The notes under the pieces were generated by a model, which was not told where the DNA came from, ran no database searches, and worked only from the letters and a program-made list of their open reading frames with translations. From Paraburkholderia sp. CNPSo 3274 (GTDB lineage Bacteria; Pseudomonadota; Gammaproteobacteria; Burkholderiales; Burkholderiaceae), in NCBI RefSeq assembly GCF_024206475.1, contig NZ_JAMBPR010000035.1, positions 26,258 to 90,257 on the forward strand: DNA of 64,000 bases. Reading direction: 5' to 3'. Below, one piece after another: positions 25,862-34,721 of this stretch. Each line of letters begins with the position of its first letter. Position 1 is the first letter of the stretch. The translations under genes were made by a program, and so were the position numbers.

Positions 25862-26898
25862 GCTGCGTGGGGTTCCTTCGAATGAGTGACGTCGCGCTGG
25901 CGGGCCGTCTGCGCCTGGACCGCCGTCGTAGCGATCACGTAATAGATATCCTCGGGGCAGCAGCCGCGCGAGAGGTCGTTGGCGGGCCGGTTCAGACCCT
26001 GCATCAGCGGGCCGATGGCCTTCGCGCCGCCGAGACGCTCCGCGAGCTTGTAGCCGATATTGCCTGCATCGAGATTCGGGAACACCAGCACGTTCGCGTG
26101 GCCGCCGCACTGCGAATGCTCGATCTTGCGCTCGGCGATCTCCGCCACGAGCGCCGCGTCGAGCTGCACGTCGCCGTCCACGCAGAGCGCGGGGCGCTGC
26201 TCGTGCACGCGCCGTGTCGCCTCGATCACCTTGTCCACGCTCGCATGGTGGGCGCTGCCGCTCGTCGAGAACGACAGCATCGCGACGCGTGGCTCTTCCA
26301 TCAGAAGGCTGCGCGCGCTGTCGGCGGCGGCCATGGCGATCTCGGCGAGCTGTGCGGCGTCGGGGTCCACTACGAGCGCGCAGTCGGAGAAGATCAGGCC
26401 GCCTTTATAGCGATGAAACGGCTCGCACAGCATCATCAGGAAGAAGCTCGACACGAGCTTGAACGACGGCTCGACGCCGATCAGCTGGATGGCCGTGCGC
26501 ACCACGTCGGCGCTCGTGTGAACGGCGCCCGCTACCGAACCGTCCGCGTGGCCGAGACGCACCATCAGGTTGGCGAAGACGAGCGGTTTCGTGGCCTCCT
26601 CCCACGCAAGCGCGGGCGTCATGCCCTTGGCGCGGCGAAGCGTGACCAGTTCGTCGGCGAAGGCCGCGCGCCATGCGCTGCTTTGCGGGTCGATCAGCGT
26701 GATCTCGCCGAGATCGAGCGACTCGCGCGCAGCGGCCGCGCGGATCGCGCCCGGGTCGCCCAGGAGCATGATGCGCGCGATGCCCTCCTGGTTCGCTCGC
26801 GCCGCGGCGCCGAGCACGCGTGGGTCATCGGCTTCGCACAGCACGATGCGCATGGGCGCAAGGCGGGCGCTTTCGACGATACGGTTCAGGGCTTTCAT
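25858..26898 (-). CDS. pta: Phosphate acetyltransferase
   Basis: This 346-residue enzyme converts the acetyl phosphate made by Xsc to acetyl-CoA. It is the short, single-domain form (PTA_PTB fold) usual in sulfonate operons, unlike the 700-residue enterobacterial enzyme. Family motifs are FANLMVRLGHADGSVAGAVH near residues 108-127, FSDCALVVDPDA near 170, MLSFSTSGSAHHASVDKV near 207 and the C-terminal LMQGLNRPANDLSRGC near 300. It follows xsc by about 160 bases on the same strand and its TGA overlaps the exporter start. Confidence 0.93.
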   Translation of the reverse strand: MKALNRIVESARLAPMRIVLCEADDPRVLGAAARANQEGIARIMLLGDPGAIRAAAARESLDLGEITLIDPQSSAWRAAFADELVTLRRAKGMTPALAWEEATKPLVFANLMVRLGHADGSVAGAVHTSADVVRTAIQLIGVEPSFKLVSSFFLMMLCEPFHRYKGGLIFSDCALVVDPDAAQLAEIAMAAADSARSLLMEEPRVAMLSFSTSGSAHHASVDKVIEATRRVHEQRPALCVDGDVQLDAALVAEIAERKIEHSQCGGHANVLVFPNLDAGNIGYKLAERLGGAKAIGPLMQGLNRPANDLSRGCCPEDIYYVIATTAVQAQTARQRDVTHSKEPHAA

Positions 26899-27062
26899 GG
26901 TGTCATGGGCTCATGGGCTCACAAACGGATGGACTTACACCAGCGACTGGCGTGTCCAGACGAAAACCGGCCACAAGCGGGTGCACCGCCTGCGGCCGGC
27001 GACCGGACGCAGCCCGCGCACCTGCTTGCAACATACGGCGCGCGCGGGCTGCTGCTGGCCCT

Positions 27063-28874
27063 TCAGACGAAGTCCTTGTACTTGTCGAGCAGGCGCACGG
27101 GCTTCGAGAGCGCGTCGCGGCGGAACGGATCGCCAAGCTCGCGCGTGCACATGATCTCGACGATGGTCGTCTTGCCCTGGTTCATCTGCAGATCGATCGC
27201 GCGCTTGAGCGCCGGACCCACATCCTCCAGCTTGTCCACCACGATGCCTTCCGCGCCCATCGCCTTCGCGATCCCGGCGAAACTCGGGCTTTCCAGCTCG
27301 CCCGCCACGAAGCGGCGATCATAGAAGTCCACCTGGTTCTTCTTCTCGGCGCCCCACTGACGGTTGTGGAACACGACGGCCGTCACCGGAATGTTGTGGC
27401 GCACGCAGGTGAGCGTTTCCATGAGGCTCATGCCCCAGGCGCCGTCGCCCGCATAAGAGATCGCGGGGCGGTGGGGCGCGGCCACCTTCGCGCCCATGAT
27501 GGTCGGGAACGCATAGCCGCAGTTTCCCCAGCTCATCGCGGCGAAGAAGCTGCGCGGCTTGTTAAAGCGCAGATAGCTGTTCGCGACGGAGTTGATGTTG
27601 CCGATGTCGGTCGACACCATGACGTCCTCGGGCATCGCCTTCTCGAGTTCGCGCAGCACCTGGCGCGGATGCAGATACTCGCCGCCGGTGGGCGTGCGCT
27701 CGTGCTTCTGCTCTTCGATCATGTCGAGGCTGTAGGCGTCGCGCTCGTGCGTCCACGAGTCGAGTTCTTTTTCCCACGCGGCCTTTTCGGTGGCGATCTG
27801 GTCGGCGCGCTCGCCGCGCGAGGCGTCGCTCGCGAGGGTGCGGTTCGCGAGGCGCTCGGTCAGCGCCTGCGCCGAAGCCTTCGCGTCGCCGCAAATGCCT
27901 ACTGAGATCTTCTTCACGAGCCCGAGCATCTTGTGATCGGCGTCGATCTGGATGATCTTCGCGTCTTTTGGCCAGTAGTCCATACCATGCTGCGGCAGCG
28001 TGCCGAACGGTCCGAGGCGCGAGCCCAGCGCAATCACGACGTCCGCGCGCGAGATCAGCTTCATCGCGGCCTTCGATCCCTGGTAGCCAAGCGGGCCACA
28101 CCAGAGCGGATGATTCGCCGGGAACGAATCGTTGTGCAGGTAGCTGTTCACGACAGGCGCGCCGAGGCGTTCGGCGAGCGCCTTGCACTCCTCGATCGCA
28201 TCGCCCATCACGACGCCGCCGCCGGAGATGATGACAGGGAACTTCGCGGCGGCGATCAGATCCGCCGCTTCGTTCAGGCTTTCGGCGCCGCCGGGGCCGC
28301 GGTCGAGCCGGCGCGGCTGCGGAATCTCGGCCTTGATCTTGCCGTAGAAGTAATCGCGCGGAATGTTGAGCTGGGTCGGGCCCATTTCGGACATGGCGCG
28401 GTCGAAGCAGCGCGCGGTGTACTCGGCCATGCGCGCGGGGTTCGTCACGTGGCCCTGGTACTTCGTGAACTCCTGGAACATCGGCAACTGATTCGCTTCC
28501 TGGAAGCCGCCGAGGCCGATGCCCATCGTGCCTGCCTCGGGCGTGACGATCACGACCGGGCTATGGGCCCAGTAAGCCGCCGCGATGGCCGTCACGCAGT
28601 TGCTGATGCCGGGACCGTTCTGACCGATCACGACGCCGTGGCGGCCCGAGACGCGCGAGTAGCCGTCGGCCATGTGCGCTGCGCCCTGCTCGTGAACGAC
28701 GGGAATGAGGCGAATGCCGGCGGGCGCGAAGATGTCCATCGCGTCCATGAACGCGGAGCCCATGATGCCGAACATGTCGGTTACGCCGTTGGCCGCGAGG
28801 GTTTCGACAAAGGCCTCGGACGGGGTCATGTCCTGCGGGCCGCTGGCGGTCTGGGTTGGGGTCTTTTCGCTCAT
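27063..28874 (-). CDS. xsc: Sulfoacetaldehyde acetyltransferase
   Basis: This 603-residue thiamine-diphosphate enzyme cleaves sulfoacetaldehyde with phosphate into acetyl phosphate and sulfite. It is the central enzyme of the island. The N-terminal PYR domain carries the catalytic glutamate in VVHEQGAAHMADGYSRVSG near residue 61 and GQNGPGISNCVTA near 87; the C-terminal PP domain has GDGAWGMSL with a downstream Asn about 27 residues on for the thiamine diphosphate-magnesium site. The ATG at 28874 is preferred to a TTG three bases upstream because GGAG lies seven bases before it. It follows tauX on the same strand with a 180-base gap. Confidence 0.96.
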   Translation of the reverse strand: MSEKTPTQTASGPQDMTPSEAFVETLAANGVTDMFGIMGSAFMDAMDIFAPAGIRLIPVVHEQGAAHMADGYSRVSGRHGVVIGQNGPGISNCVTAIAAAYWAHSPVVIVTPEAGTMGIGLGGFQEANQLPMFQEFTKYQGHVTNPARMAEYTARCFDRAMSEMGPTQLNIPRDYFYGKIKAEIPQPRRLDRGPGGAESLNEAADLIAAAKFPVIISGGGVVMGDAIEECKALAERLGAPVVNSYLHNDSFPANHPLWCGPLGYQGSKAAMKLISRADVVIALGSRLGPFGTLPQHGMDYWPKDAKIIQIDADHKMLGLVKKISVGICGDAKASAQALTERLANRTLASDASRGERADQIATEKAAWEKELDSWTHERDAYSLDMIEEQKHERTPTGGEYLHPRQVLRELEKAMPEDVMVSTDIGNINSVANSYLRFNKPRSFFAAMSWGNCGYAFPTIMGAKVAAPHRPAISYAGDGAWGMSLMETLTCVRHNIPVTAVVFHNRQWGAEKKNQVDFYDRRFVAGELESPSFAGIAKAMGAEGIVVDKLEDVGPALKRAIDLQMNQGKTTIVEIMCTRELGDPFRRDALSKPVRLLDKYKDFV

Positions 28875-29010
28875 CAACTGTCTCCAGTTATCGTTTGACG
28901 GAATGCCGTGTTTCGAATGCTATTCGGCGCCCAATGAGGGTCAAGGGATTCCGTCCTTGATGGGTGAATCTGAAATGGAATGGAACGTTTCGTTTCAAAA
29001 CACTGGCGAC

Positions 29011-29048
29011 CGATGCGCCGATGCGCCGGTGCGCCGCTGCGCCGATGC
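29011..29048. repeat. 8-bp tandem repeat between tauX and xsc
   Basis: Nearly five head-to-tail copies of CGATGCGC (two perfect, two with one change in the third base, then a partial one) lie just after the tauX stop, about 140 bases upstream of xsc. The unit is not a multiple of three and lies outside coding sequence; slippage could alter the tauX-xsc spacing or mRNA structure. Confidence 0.85.
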
Positions 29049-29055
29049 ACTCGAG

Positions 29056-29460
29056 TCAGGCGGCCTGCTTCGGGCGCTCCTTGCGGAACGCGCGCTTCAC
29101 GGCGATCAGGCCGTCGCGGAATTCGAAGAGATCGCAGCCTTCGGCTTCGATCCGCCAGCCTTCGGCATGCGTGCCGCTGAACACCCATTCGGATACGCCG
29201 CGATCGCCCGCGACGTAGTGGCGGCCGTCGCCCCAATGGGCGTCGGGGAACGTGCGAAAGACCGCTTCGAATGCGGCGCGCACTGCCTCACGCCCGACGA
29301 AGCGGGTGCCATACACCTCCGGGCCGCCGGCCGCGTCGAACACGCAGTCTTCGGTCATGAACCCCATCAGCGCGCCGGCGTCATGGCGGTTGAAGGCTTC
29401 GGAAAAGGCGGCGAGCGTGTCGGCCGTGACGGCGGGTTGGGCGCTGAGCGTGTCTGCCAT
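29056..29460 (-). CDS. tauX: SnoaL/NTF2-fold protein, probable taurine dehydrogenase small subunit
   Basis: This 134-residue protein has the cone-shaped NTF2-like fold pattern: FSEAFNRHDAGALMGFMTED near residues 19-38, FVGREAVRAAFEAVFRTFPD near 54-73, and SEWVFSGTHAEGWRIEAEG near 90. Small proteins of this kind are annotated as TauX in alphaproteobacterial taurine clusters, where tauXY together encode taurine dehydrogenase. It starts an operon with xsc and pta. There is no heme-binding CxxCH motif. The gene is separated from tauY by about 8.6 kb and lies on the opposite strand, whereas tauX and tauY are adjacent in the clusters I know. The name is therefore moderately supported. Confidence 0.7.
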   Translation of the reverse strand: MADTLSAQPAVTADTLAAFSEAFNRHDAGALMGFMTEDCVFDAAGGPEVYGTRFVGREAVRAAFEAVFRTFPDAHWGDGRHYVAGDRGVSEWVFSGTHAEGWRIEAEGCDLFEFRDGLIAVKRAFRKERPKQAA

Positions 29461-29611
29461 ACGTGTCTCCAGTGGAAAAGCCGGTGCCGTCCGGTGCGCG
29501 AGGACTCGCGCGCGGCACGGTATATCGACACGTTAGGGTTTGCCTGTCGAGGGCGGTAGCACCAGTGCGGGGCTTTCGCCTGGGCCAGCGCCCGGAGACT
29601 TCCTGAGCGAC

Positions 29612-31174
29612 TCAGGCGGGCCGCTGCTTGCGCACGACCTGGGCGAGCGCGCGCACGCCGGGTTCGATTTTCTCGAGCTTGATGGCGGAGAATCCCATGC
29701 GGAACCACGGGCTGTGTTCGGCATCGTCGGCAAAGAAGACGCCGCCGGGCTCGATCAGAATGCCGGCTTCGCGCGCATCGTCTGCCAGGCGCGCGGAGTC
29801 CAGCCACGCTGGCCCCTGGACCCAGCACGACGCACCACCGCCGATCGGTACGTACTGCACCTCGGGCAGATGGGTGTCGAGCGCCGCCATCAACGCGCGG
29901 GCGCGCTCCTTGTAAGCATGCGCGAGCCGGCGCAGGAGCGCGTCGTGGTGTCCGAGCGCGAGGAACGTCGCGAACGCGCGCTGGATATAGGCCACAGGGT
30001 GCCGGACCATCAGGCGGCGCAGCGAACGCAACTCGCGCACGAGCTCTTGCGGGCCGACCACGTAACCGAGACGCAGGCCGGGGGCGAACGTCTTCGAAAG
30101 GCTGCCGACGTAGATCACGCGATCGGCCGTGTCGAGGCTCTTCAAGGCGGGATGCGGCGTGCCGGAGAAGGTGTTTTCGCTCTCGTAGTCGTCTTCGATG
30201 ATGACGAAGTCGTGCTGCTGGGCGAGTTCGAGCAGCGCCTGGCGGCGCGCGATGGGCATGGTGGCCGTGGTCGGGCACTGGTGGCTAGGCGTGACGAACA
30301 CGTAATCGCAGCGGGCGAGCGAGTCGCGAAGGCGTACCGGATCGACCCCTTCGCCGTCGATCGGCAGTTCGAGCAACTGCGCGTTACGATTCACGAAGAT
30401 GTTGCGTGCATCGGGATATCCCGGATTCTCGAAGCCGACCGTTGTGTTCTTGCCGCAGAGCAGGTCGGCGACGAGATAGAGCGCCTGCTGGCAGCCGTTC
30501 GTGATGATGATCTCCTCGGGCATGGCGAACACGCCGCGCCGCGGCAGCACACGCGTGCGGATCTGCTGGATCAGCGATTCGTCGTCGCGTTCGATCAGGT
30601 CGGGCGCCCAGTTGCGGATCTCCATGATCGAGAGCGCCTTCAGGCAGCACTCCCGCCAGTCGTTGGTCGGAAAGAGCGATTGGTCGAACTGCCCGTAGAT
30701 GAAGGGATATGCGTAGTTCTGCCAATTGGCTGGCTTGACGATGTTGCGCTGGGCAGAGGGCGGGCGCACGATGCGCGATTTCCACGCGGGCGGGGCGGCC
30801 AACTGCGCGCCATGGGGCTCGACGACGTCGGGCTGCTGCACCCGCTGCTGTACCCGTTGTTGCACGCGCTTTTGCACCGTTACGCCGTGCAGGCCCTCCA
30901 GCATGTCGGGGTTGACGAAGTGGCCGCTGCGTTCGCGCGAGACCAGATAGCCTTCTTCCACGAGCATCTGGTAGGCGAGCACCACGGTATTGCGCGCCAC
31001 GCCGAGCTGCTCGGCCAGCTCGCGGCTCGAAGGCAAAGCGGCGTCCGCGGGCAACTGCCCGTCGAGGATCGAGGCCACCAGCATCTCGCGGATCTGGTGC
31101 TGCAGACTTGTCTTCGACTCCGGTGACCGTCGGAATTGCTGTGCCCAAAGGGCGGACGGGGTACGGGTCGGCAT
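29612..31174 (-). CDS. tauR: MocR-type (GntR/aminotransferase) regulator TauR
   Basis: This 520-residue regulator has an N-terminal GntR winged helix (LQHQIREMLVASILDGQLPA, then LPSSRELAEQLGVARNTVVL, residues 24-70) and a C-terminal aminotransferase-fold domain that binds pyridoxal phosphate, with the Schiff-base lysine in GSLSKTFAPGLRLGYV. TauR activates taurine genes in response to taurine in Rhodobacter capsulatus. The ATG at 31174 has CAGGAGCAAGC upstream; a frame extension to 31234 has no such signal. It lies between tauX and the divergent taurine-type ABC transporter, the expected place for a regulator of both. Confidence 0.85.
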   Translation of the reverse strand: MPTRTPSALWAQQFRRSPESKTSLQHQIREMLVASILDGQLPADAALPSSRELAEQLGVARNTVVLAYQMLVEEGYLVSRERSGHFVNPDMLEGLHGVTVQKRVQQRVQQRVQQPDVVEPHGAQLAAPPAWKSRIVRPPSAQRNIVKPANWQNYAYPFIYGQFDQSLFPTNDWRECCLKALSIMEIRNWAPDLIERDDESLIQQIRTRVLPRRGVFAMPEEIIITNGCQQALYLVADLLCGKNTTVGFENPGYPDARNIFVNRNAQLLELPIDGEGVDPVRLRDSLARCDYVFVTPSHQCPTTATMPIARRQALLELAQQHDFVIIEDDYESENTFSGTPHPALKSLDTADRVIYVGSLSKTFAPGLRLGYVVGPQELVRELRSLRRLMVRHPVAYIQRAFATFLALGHHDALLRRLAHAYKERARALMAALDTHLPEVQYVPIGGGASCWVQGPAWLDSARLADDAREAGILIEPGGVFFADDAEHSPWFRMGFSAIKLEKIEPGVRALAQVVRKQRPA

Positions 31175-31727
31175 GCTTGCTCCTGTAATTGATGACAGCG
31201 GCGAGAGGACGTTTGAGCAACCGTATTGCAGCAAAATCGGCCAGTCAATCGACGCACGATATTCAACACTGGCCGTCCAAGTCGATTAGGTAAATTTCGG
31301 AGCGACTGTTCGCGATAAGACGGTCAGCCCTGCGCTTTAGGGTGGAAGCTCGACATGCTCGCGCTTGCCAGGCCCTTGCTGCGGCGCAGCGCGCCCGCTG
31401 GGCGGGCTTTCGGGCTCCGGGCATGCGTCGTTCAAATAATCGGAGGAAATCGGATGGAGGGTGCCTGCGGCGTTCCGGGAAACCGGGAAACAACGCGGGG
31501 GCAACGCTCGTCCGCCACTGGCCCCATCGGAACTTCCCGCCTGGTACTACCCGCCGCTTTATTGATTGAGAATGCTTGACTCAACGGGCGAGTTCGCAAG
31601 TGCGCAATAAAAGAAGCCGAAATTTGCCCTGGTAGCCGCTGACTATACTTGAATTGAGACGGAACCCGAACCGGACGCGGAGCTTCGCGCTGGCGTGCGC
31701 ATTGTTTTTCAACTTGAGGAGACGGCG
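31175..31727. other. Divergent intergenic region between tauR and the taurine ABC transporter
   Basis: About 550 bases without a convincing gene. Two similar stretches stand close to tauR, GGCCAGTCAATCGA near 31241 and GGCCGTCCAAGTCGA near 31272, roughly 30 bases apart, and could be direct-repeat sites for a MocR regulator, although this is weak. The remainder up to the GTG start at 31728 shows no clear hairpin or promoter that I would defend. Short open frames here have poor codon usage and no ribosome binding site. Confidence 0.5.
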
Positions 31728-32579
31728 GTGAGAGCCTTACCCAGACTAAAGACGATGAAGCATCCCGCGGACTCGCCGATCGAGCCGGTGATCAAGATTC
31801 GCCGCGGCCACGGGAAATTGAATTCCTGGTGGTTGACCACTGCCGTGCTCGTGATATGCGTCGTGCTTTGGCAGGCGGTATCGATGGCGGGCATCTTCCC
31901 GGCGTTCGCGCTGCCCTCGCCGGCGGCGGTGTGGCAGGCCTTCGTCGAAATCGTCCGCAACGGATACGGCGGCCAGTCGCTGATCAGCGACATCCTGATT
32001 AGTTGCTTTCGCATCGTTATTGGTTTTGTGGGTGCGATTGCGATCGGCGTACCCATCGGGCTGCTCATGTCACGCAACAAGATCGTGTTCGACATCATCG
32101 ATCCGCTGCTGCAGTTCGTCCGGCCGGTTCCGCCGCTTGCCTATATTCCGCTGCTGGTGGTGTGGTTCGGCATCGGCGAATTGCCCAAAGCCATTCTGAT
32201 TCTGGTCGGCACCATTCCTGTGATCATCATCGGCACGATGTCGGGCGTGAAAAGCACGCCGCCGCTGCGCATCGAGGTTGCCCGCACGCTCGGCGCGACC
32301 AACGCGCAAATCTTCCGCAAGGTCGTGCTGCCCTCGGCAATGCCGGAGATCTTCACCGCAATGCGCGTGGGTATCGGCGTGGCGTGGACCTGTCTGGTTG
32401 CCGCGGAACTGATCGCGGCGAGCAGCGGCCTTGGCTGGCTCGTCCAGTTCGCCGGACAGGCCTTGCAGGTTGCCATCGTGATCGTCGGCATCGTGATCAT
32501 CGGGTTGATCGGATATGGAATGGAGCTGGCGATTCGCAAGATCGAAAATATCGTCGTACCGTGGCGCGGACATAACTAA
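31728..32579 (+). CDS. tauC: ABC transporter permease of the taurine/alkanesulfonate type
   Basis: This 283-residue inner-membrane permease of the SsuC/TauC family has six hydrophobic segments. The typical pattern WQAVSMAGIFPAFALPSPAAV is near residues 53-73, and the EAA loop with VARTLGATNAQIFRKVVLPS near 188-207. A GTG at 31728 with AGGAGACGGC before it is taken as the start; an ATG nine codons later is an alternative. It is the first gene of a permease-binding protein-ATPase operon next to tauR. Nitrate and alkanesulfonate permeases look similar, so taurine is assigned through the neighbourhood. Confidence 0.82.
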   Translation: MRALPRLKTMKHPADSPIEPVIKIRRGHGKLNSWWLTTAVLVICVVLWQAVSMAGIFPAFALPSPAAVWQAFVEIVRNGYGGQSLISDILISCFRIVIGFVGAIAIGVPIGLLMSRNKIVFDIIDPLLQFVRPVPPLAYIPLLVVWFGIGELPKAILILVGTIPVIIIGTMSGVKSTPPLRIEVARTLGATNAQIFRKVVLPSAMPEIFTAMRVGIGVAWTCLVAAELIAASSGLGWLVQFAGQALQVAIVIVGIVIIGLIGYGMELAIRKIENIVVPWRGHN

Positions 32580-32603
32580 TCGGGTAATCGGAGGAGACGA
32601 AAA

Positions 32604-33623
32604 ATGAAAAGGATGCAATGGGTCTATGGTGTGAGCGCGGCTGTGCTTGCCAGCAGTTGTCTGGTTCCTGGCGCGGTTCATTCGCAGAGCAAGCCCGAGG
32701 TGATCATCGGCTACGAGGACAACGGCGCCGATCCGTACATGGTGTCGATGGCCGAGCATCTGTTCGAAAAGCAGATGAACGCCGATGTCCAGTACAAGCT
32801 CTTCAGTTCGGGTCCGGCGGCGATGAGTGCATTGGCATCGAACAGTCTTACGTTCATGTGCGGTCTGGGCGTTCCACCGCTCGTCACCGCTATTGCACAG
32901 GGCTTGCCGATGACCATCGTGTACAACCAGGAGCGCTATACCAATGCGGCCGGCATCGTGGTCAAGCCGGATAGTGGCATCCACGACGTCGCGGGGCTCC
33001 AGGGCAAGAAGATCGCGATCGTGGCCGGCTCGCAGGCCTCATTCGAGCTGGCGACCTTCCTTGCGGCTGCGCATGTGCCGTATGAGTCCGTCACGCAGAT
33101 CAATATGGCGCCCCCGCAGATGCGCACCTCATGGGTGACCGGTGCGATCGACGCGGCGATCGTCTGGGATCCGGTATTCAGCGCGTTGCGTACGACTGGC
33201 GGCAAGGCAATCAAGACGGACGGCGATTTGCCGCGAGAAGCCTCGAGCTACAACGTCTGTATCGCCAACTCCGATTGGGCGAAGGCACATCCGGACCTGG
33301 TCCGCGGTTTCGTCGCGGCGCTCGACCAGGGCTATCAGGTGACGATGAAGGATCGCGACAAGGCGCTCGCCGAGATGGCAAAAGCGACGGGCGTGAGCGT
33401 GCCTGTTGCGACGAGCGAACTCGCCGGTTACGAGCTGTTTTCCGGCGCGGACCAGACCACGCCGAAAGTCATGGGGCTCGACGCAGGCGTCAAGACCTCC
33501 GCTACGTACCTGACTCTGGTGAACACGGCCAAGGTGCTCAACTCGATTGGCCGCATTTCGAGTGTGCCGGCGAATTTCGACAACAACGTCGCGCCACAGT
33601 ACTCGAAACATCTAGCGCATTGA
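32604..33623 (+). CDS. tauA: Taurine-type ABC transporter periplasmic binding protein
   Basis: This 339-residue secreted protein has a signal peptide of about 28 residues (positive MKRMQ, then the hydrophobic VYGVSAAVLASSCLVPGAVHS) and a mature NMT1/TauA-like type II binding fold starting KPEVIIGYEDNGADPYMVS. The central motif GKKIAIVAGSQASFELATFL near residues 133-152 and AIDAAIVWDPVFS near 187 match aliphatic sulfonate and nitrate binding proteins. GGAGGAGACG precedes the ATG. It lies between permease and ATPase genes, an order that differs from tauABC of enteric bacteria. Confidence 0.82.
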   Translation: MKRMQWVYGVSAAVLASSCLVPGAVHSQSKPEVIIGYEDNGADPYMVSMAEHLFEKQMNADVQYKLFSSGPAAMSALASNSLTFMCGLGVPPLVTAIAQGLPMTIVYNQERYTNAAGIVVKPDSGIHDVAGLQGKKIAIVAGSQASFELATFLAAAHVPYESVTQINMAPPQMRTSWVTGAIDAAIVWDPVFSALRTTGGKAIKTDGDLPREASSYNVCIANSDWAKAHPDLVRGFVAALDQGYQVTMKDRDKALAEMAKATGVSVPVATSELAGYELFSGADQTTPKVMGLDAGVKTSATYLTLVNTAKVLNSIGRISSVPANFDNNVAPQYSKHLAH

Positions 33624-33663
33624 TTGACTCATTGACTGTCTGACTGGCAAGCAGGAGACGAAC

Positions 33664-34401
33664 TTGAACATCGTCATCGATTCGCTGTACAAGACATTCG
33701 GCGCCACATCGGCACTGGAAAACATCAATCTGCAGTTCCGCGGCGGCGAATTCATCACCGTGCTCGGCGCCTCGGGCTGCGGAAAGACGACCTTGCTGCA
33801 TTTGCTCGCCGGTCTGACTTCGCCCACGCGCGGCAACATCTATGTCGATGGCGAGATCAAGGATCAGCCAGGGGCCGACCGTGTCGTCGTGTTCCAGCAG
33901 GCCGGCTTGTTTCCGTGGCTCAGCGTGGAAGAAAACATCGAGTTCGGGCCGTCACTGCATGGAGTGCCCAAGGCGCAACGCCGCAAGGAGTCGGCGGACA
34001 TTCTGCGGATCATCGGTCTGGAGTCTTTCGCCCGGCACAAGCCCTATGAGCTATCTGGCGGCATGCAGCAGCGCGTGGCGATCGCGCGGGCGCTCGTGAT
34101 GAAGCCGAAGGTGCTCCTGATGGACGAGCCCTTCGGCGCACTGGATGCGCAGACGCGTAGTTCCATGCAGACGTTTTTGACCGCGTTGTGGGAGCAGCTC
34201 CACTGCACGGTCGTCTTCATCACCCATGACATCGATGAAGCGATCTTTCTCGGTACGCGCCTTGTTGTGCTTTCAGCGCGACCTGGGCGGGTGGCACTCG
34301 ACGTACCCATCGAACTGGAAAGGCCGCGTACGCCGGAGGTCGCATTCGAACCACACTTCCTGGATCTGAAAAAACGCTCGATGGGAATTCTTGCGCACTG
34401 A
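33664..34401 (+). CDS. tauB: Taurine-type ABC transporter ATPase
   Basis: This 245-residue ATPase is of the TauB/SsuB family. Walker A GASGCGKTTLLHLLAG is near residues 38-53, Q-loop VVFQQAGLFPW near 78, signature LSGGMQQRVAIARAL near 132, Walker B VLLMDEPFGALDAQ near 155, and the switch histidine in FITHDIDEA near 190. Translation appears to begin at a TTG (33664) because AGGAGACGAAC stands directly before it and the protein aligns from its first residue; no upstream ATG is available in frame. It ends the importer operon. Confidence 0.85.
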   Translation: MNIVIDSLYKTFGATSALENINLQFRGGEFITVLGASGCGKTTLLHLLAGLTSPTRGNIYVDGEIKDQPGADRVVVFQQAGLFPWLSVEENIEFGPSLHGVPKAQRRKESADILRIIGLESFARHKPYELSGGMQQRVAIARALVMKPKVLLMDEPFGALDAQTRSSMQTFLTALWEQLHCTVVFITHDIDEAIFLGTRLVVLSARPGRVALDVPIELERPRTPEVAFEPHFLDLKKRSMGILAH

Positions 34402-34569
34402 TTTTGTGCGTGAACATGACGTCCGTGGGTGCGCCGACGGCGGGGTATCGTGTCGAAAGCGCGTTGCACGAGATCCGCTTCGACCTGACTGCTGTTTGAC
34501 AGCACCGCATTCGAGCGACTACACAACGTGTGTGGATTGCCGGGTTCCATTCCGCGCGACATTCTTTCC

Positions 34570-34607
34570 GCGGCGCCGATGCCGCGCTTCGGGCGCGGCG
34601 GCGCCGC
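34570..34607. other. GC-rich hairpin in the gap after the taurine importer
   Basis: GCGGCGCCGATGCCGCGC and GCGCGGCGGCGCCGC can pair around TTCGG. It stands about 170 bases after tauB and 115 bases before the penicillin-binding protein gene, with no T-run after it. The rest of the 320-base gap (34402-34721) shows no gene that I can support. A terminator or an mRNA leader structure is possible. Confidence 0.35.
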
Positions 34608-34721
34608 AGATTCGAAACAAGTGTAATGATCTGTTAGCGGCAGGCATCAAGCCCGGTTTTGCCGCGAGAAATGCGCCGGCGCTTTGGTACGATCCGGCCT
34701 TTCGTCCATTGCGCAGCCATC

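Noticed and set aside
31239..31288. Exact TauR direct-repeat sites as known from Rhodobacter
   Set aside because: The CTGGACYTAA-type repeat I remember is not present; the weak GGCC-type repeats here are not close enough to claim.
31263..31579. Small open frames upstream of the taurine importer
   Set aside because: Arg/Ala-rich low-information translations with no start signals; the region is better read as regulatory.
34402..34721. A further gene between tauB and the penicillin-binding protein
   Set aside because: Frames are short, lack ribosome binding sites and resemble no family.
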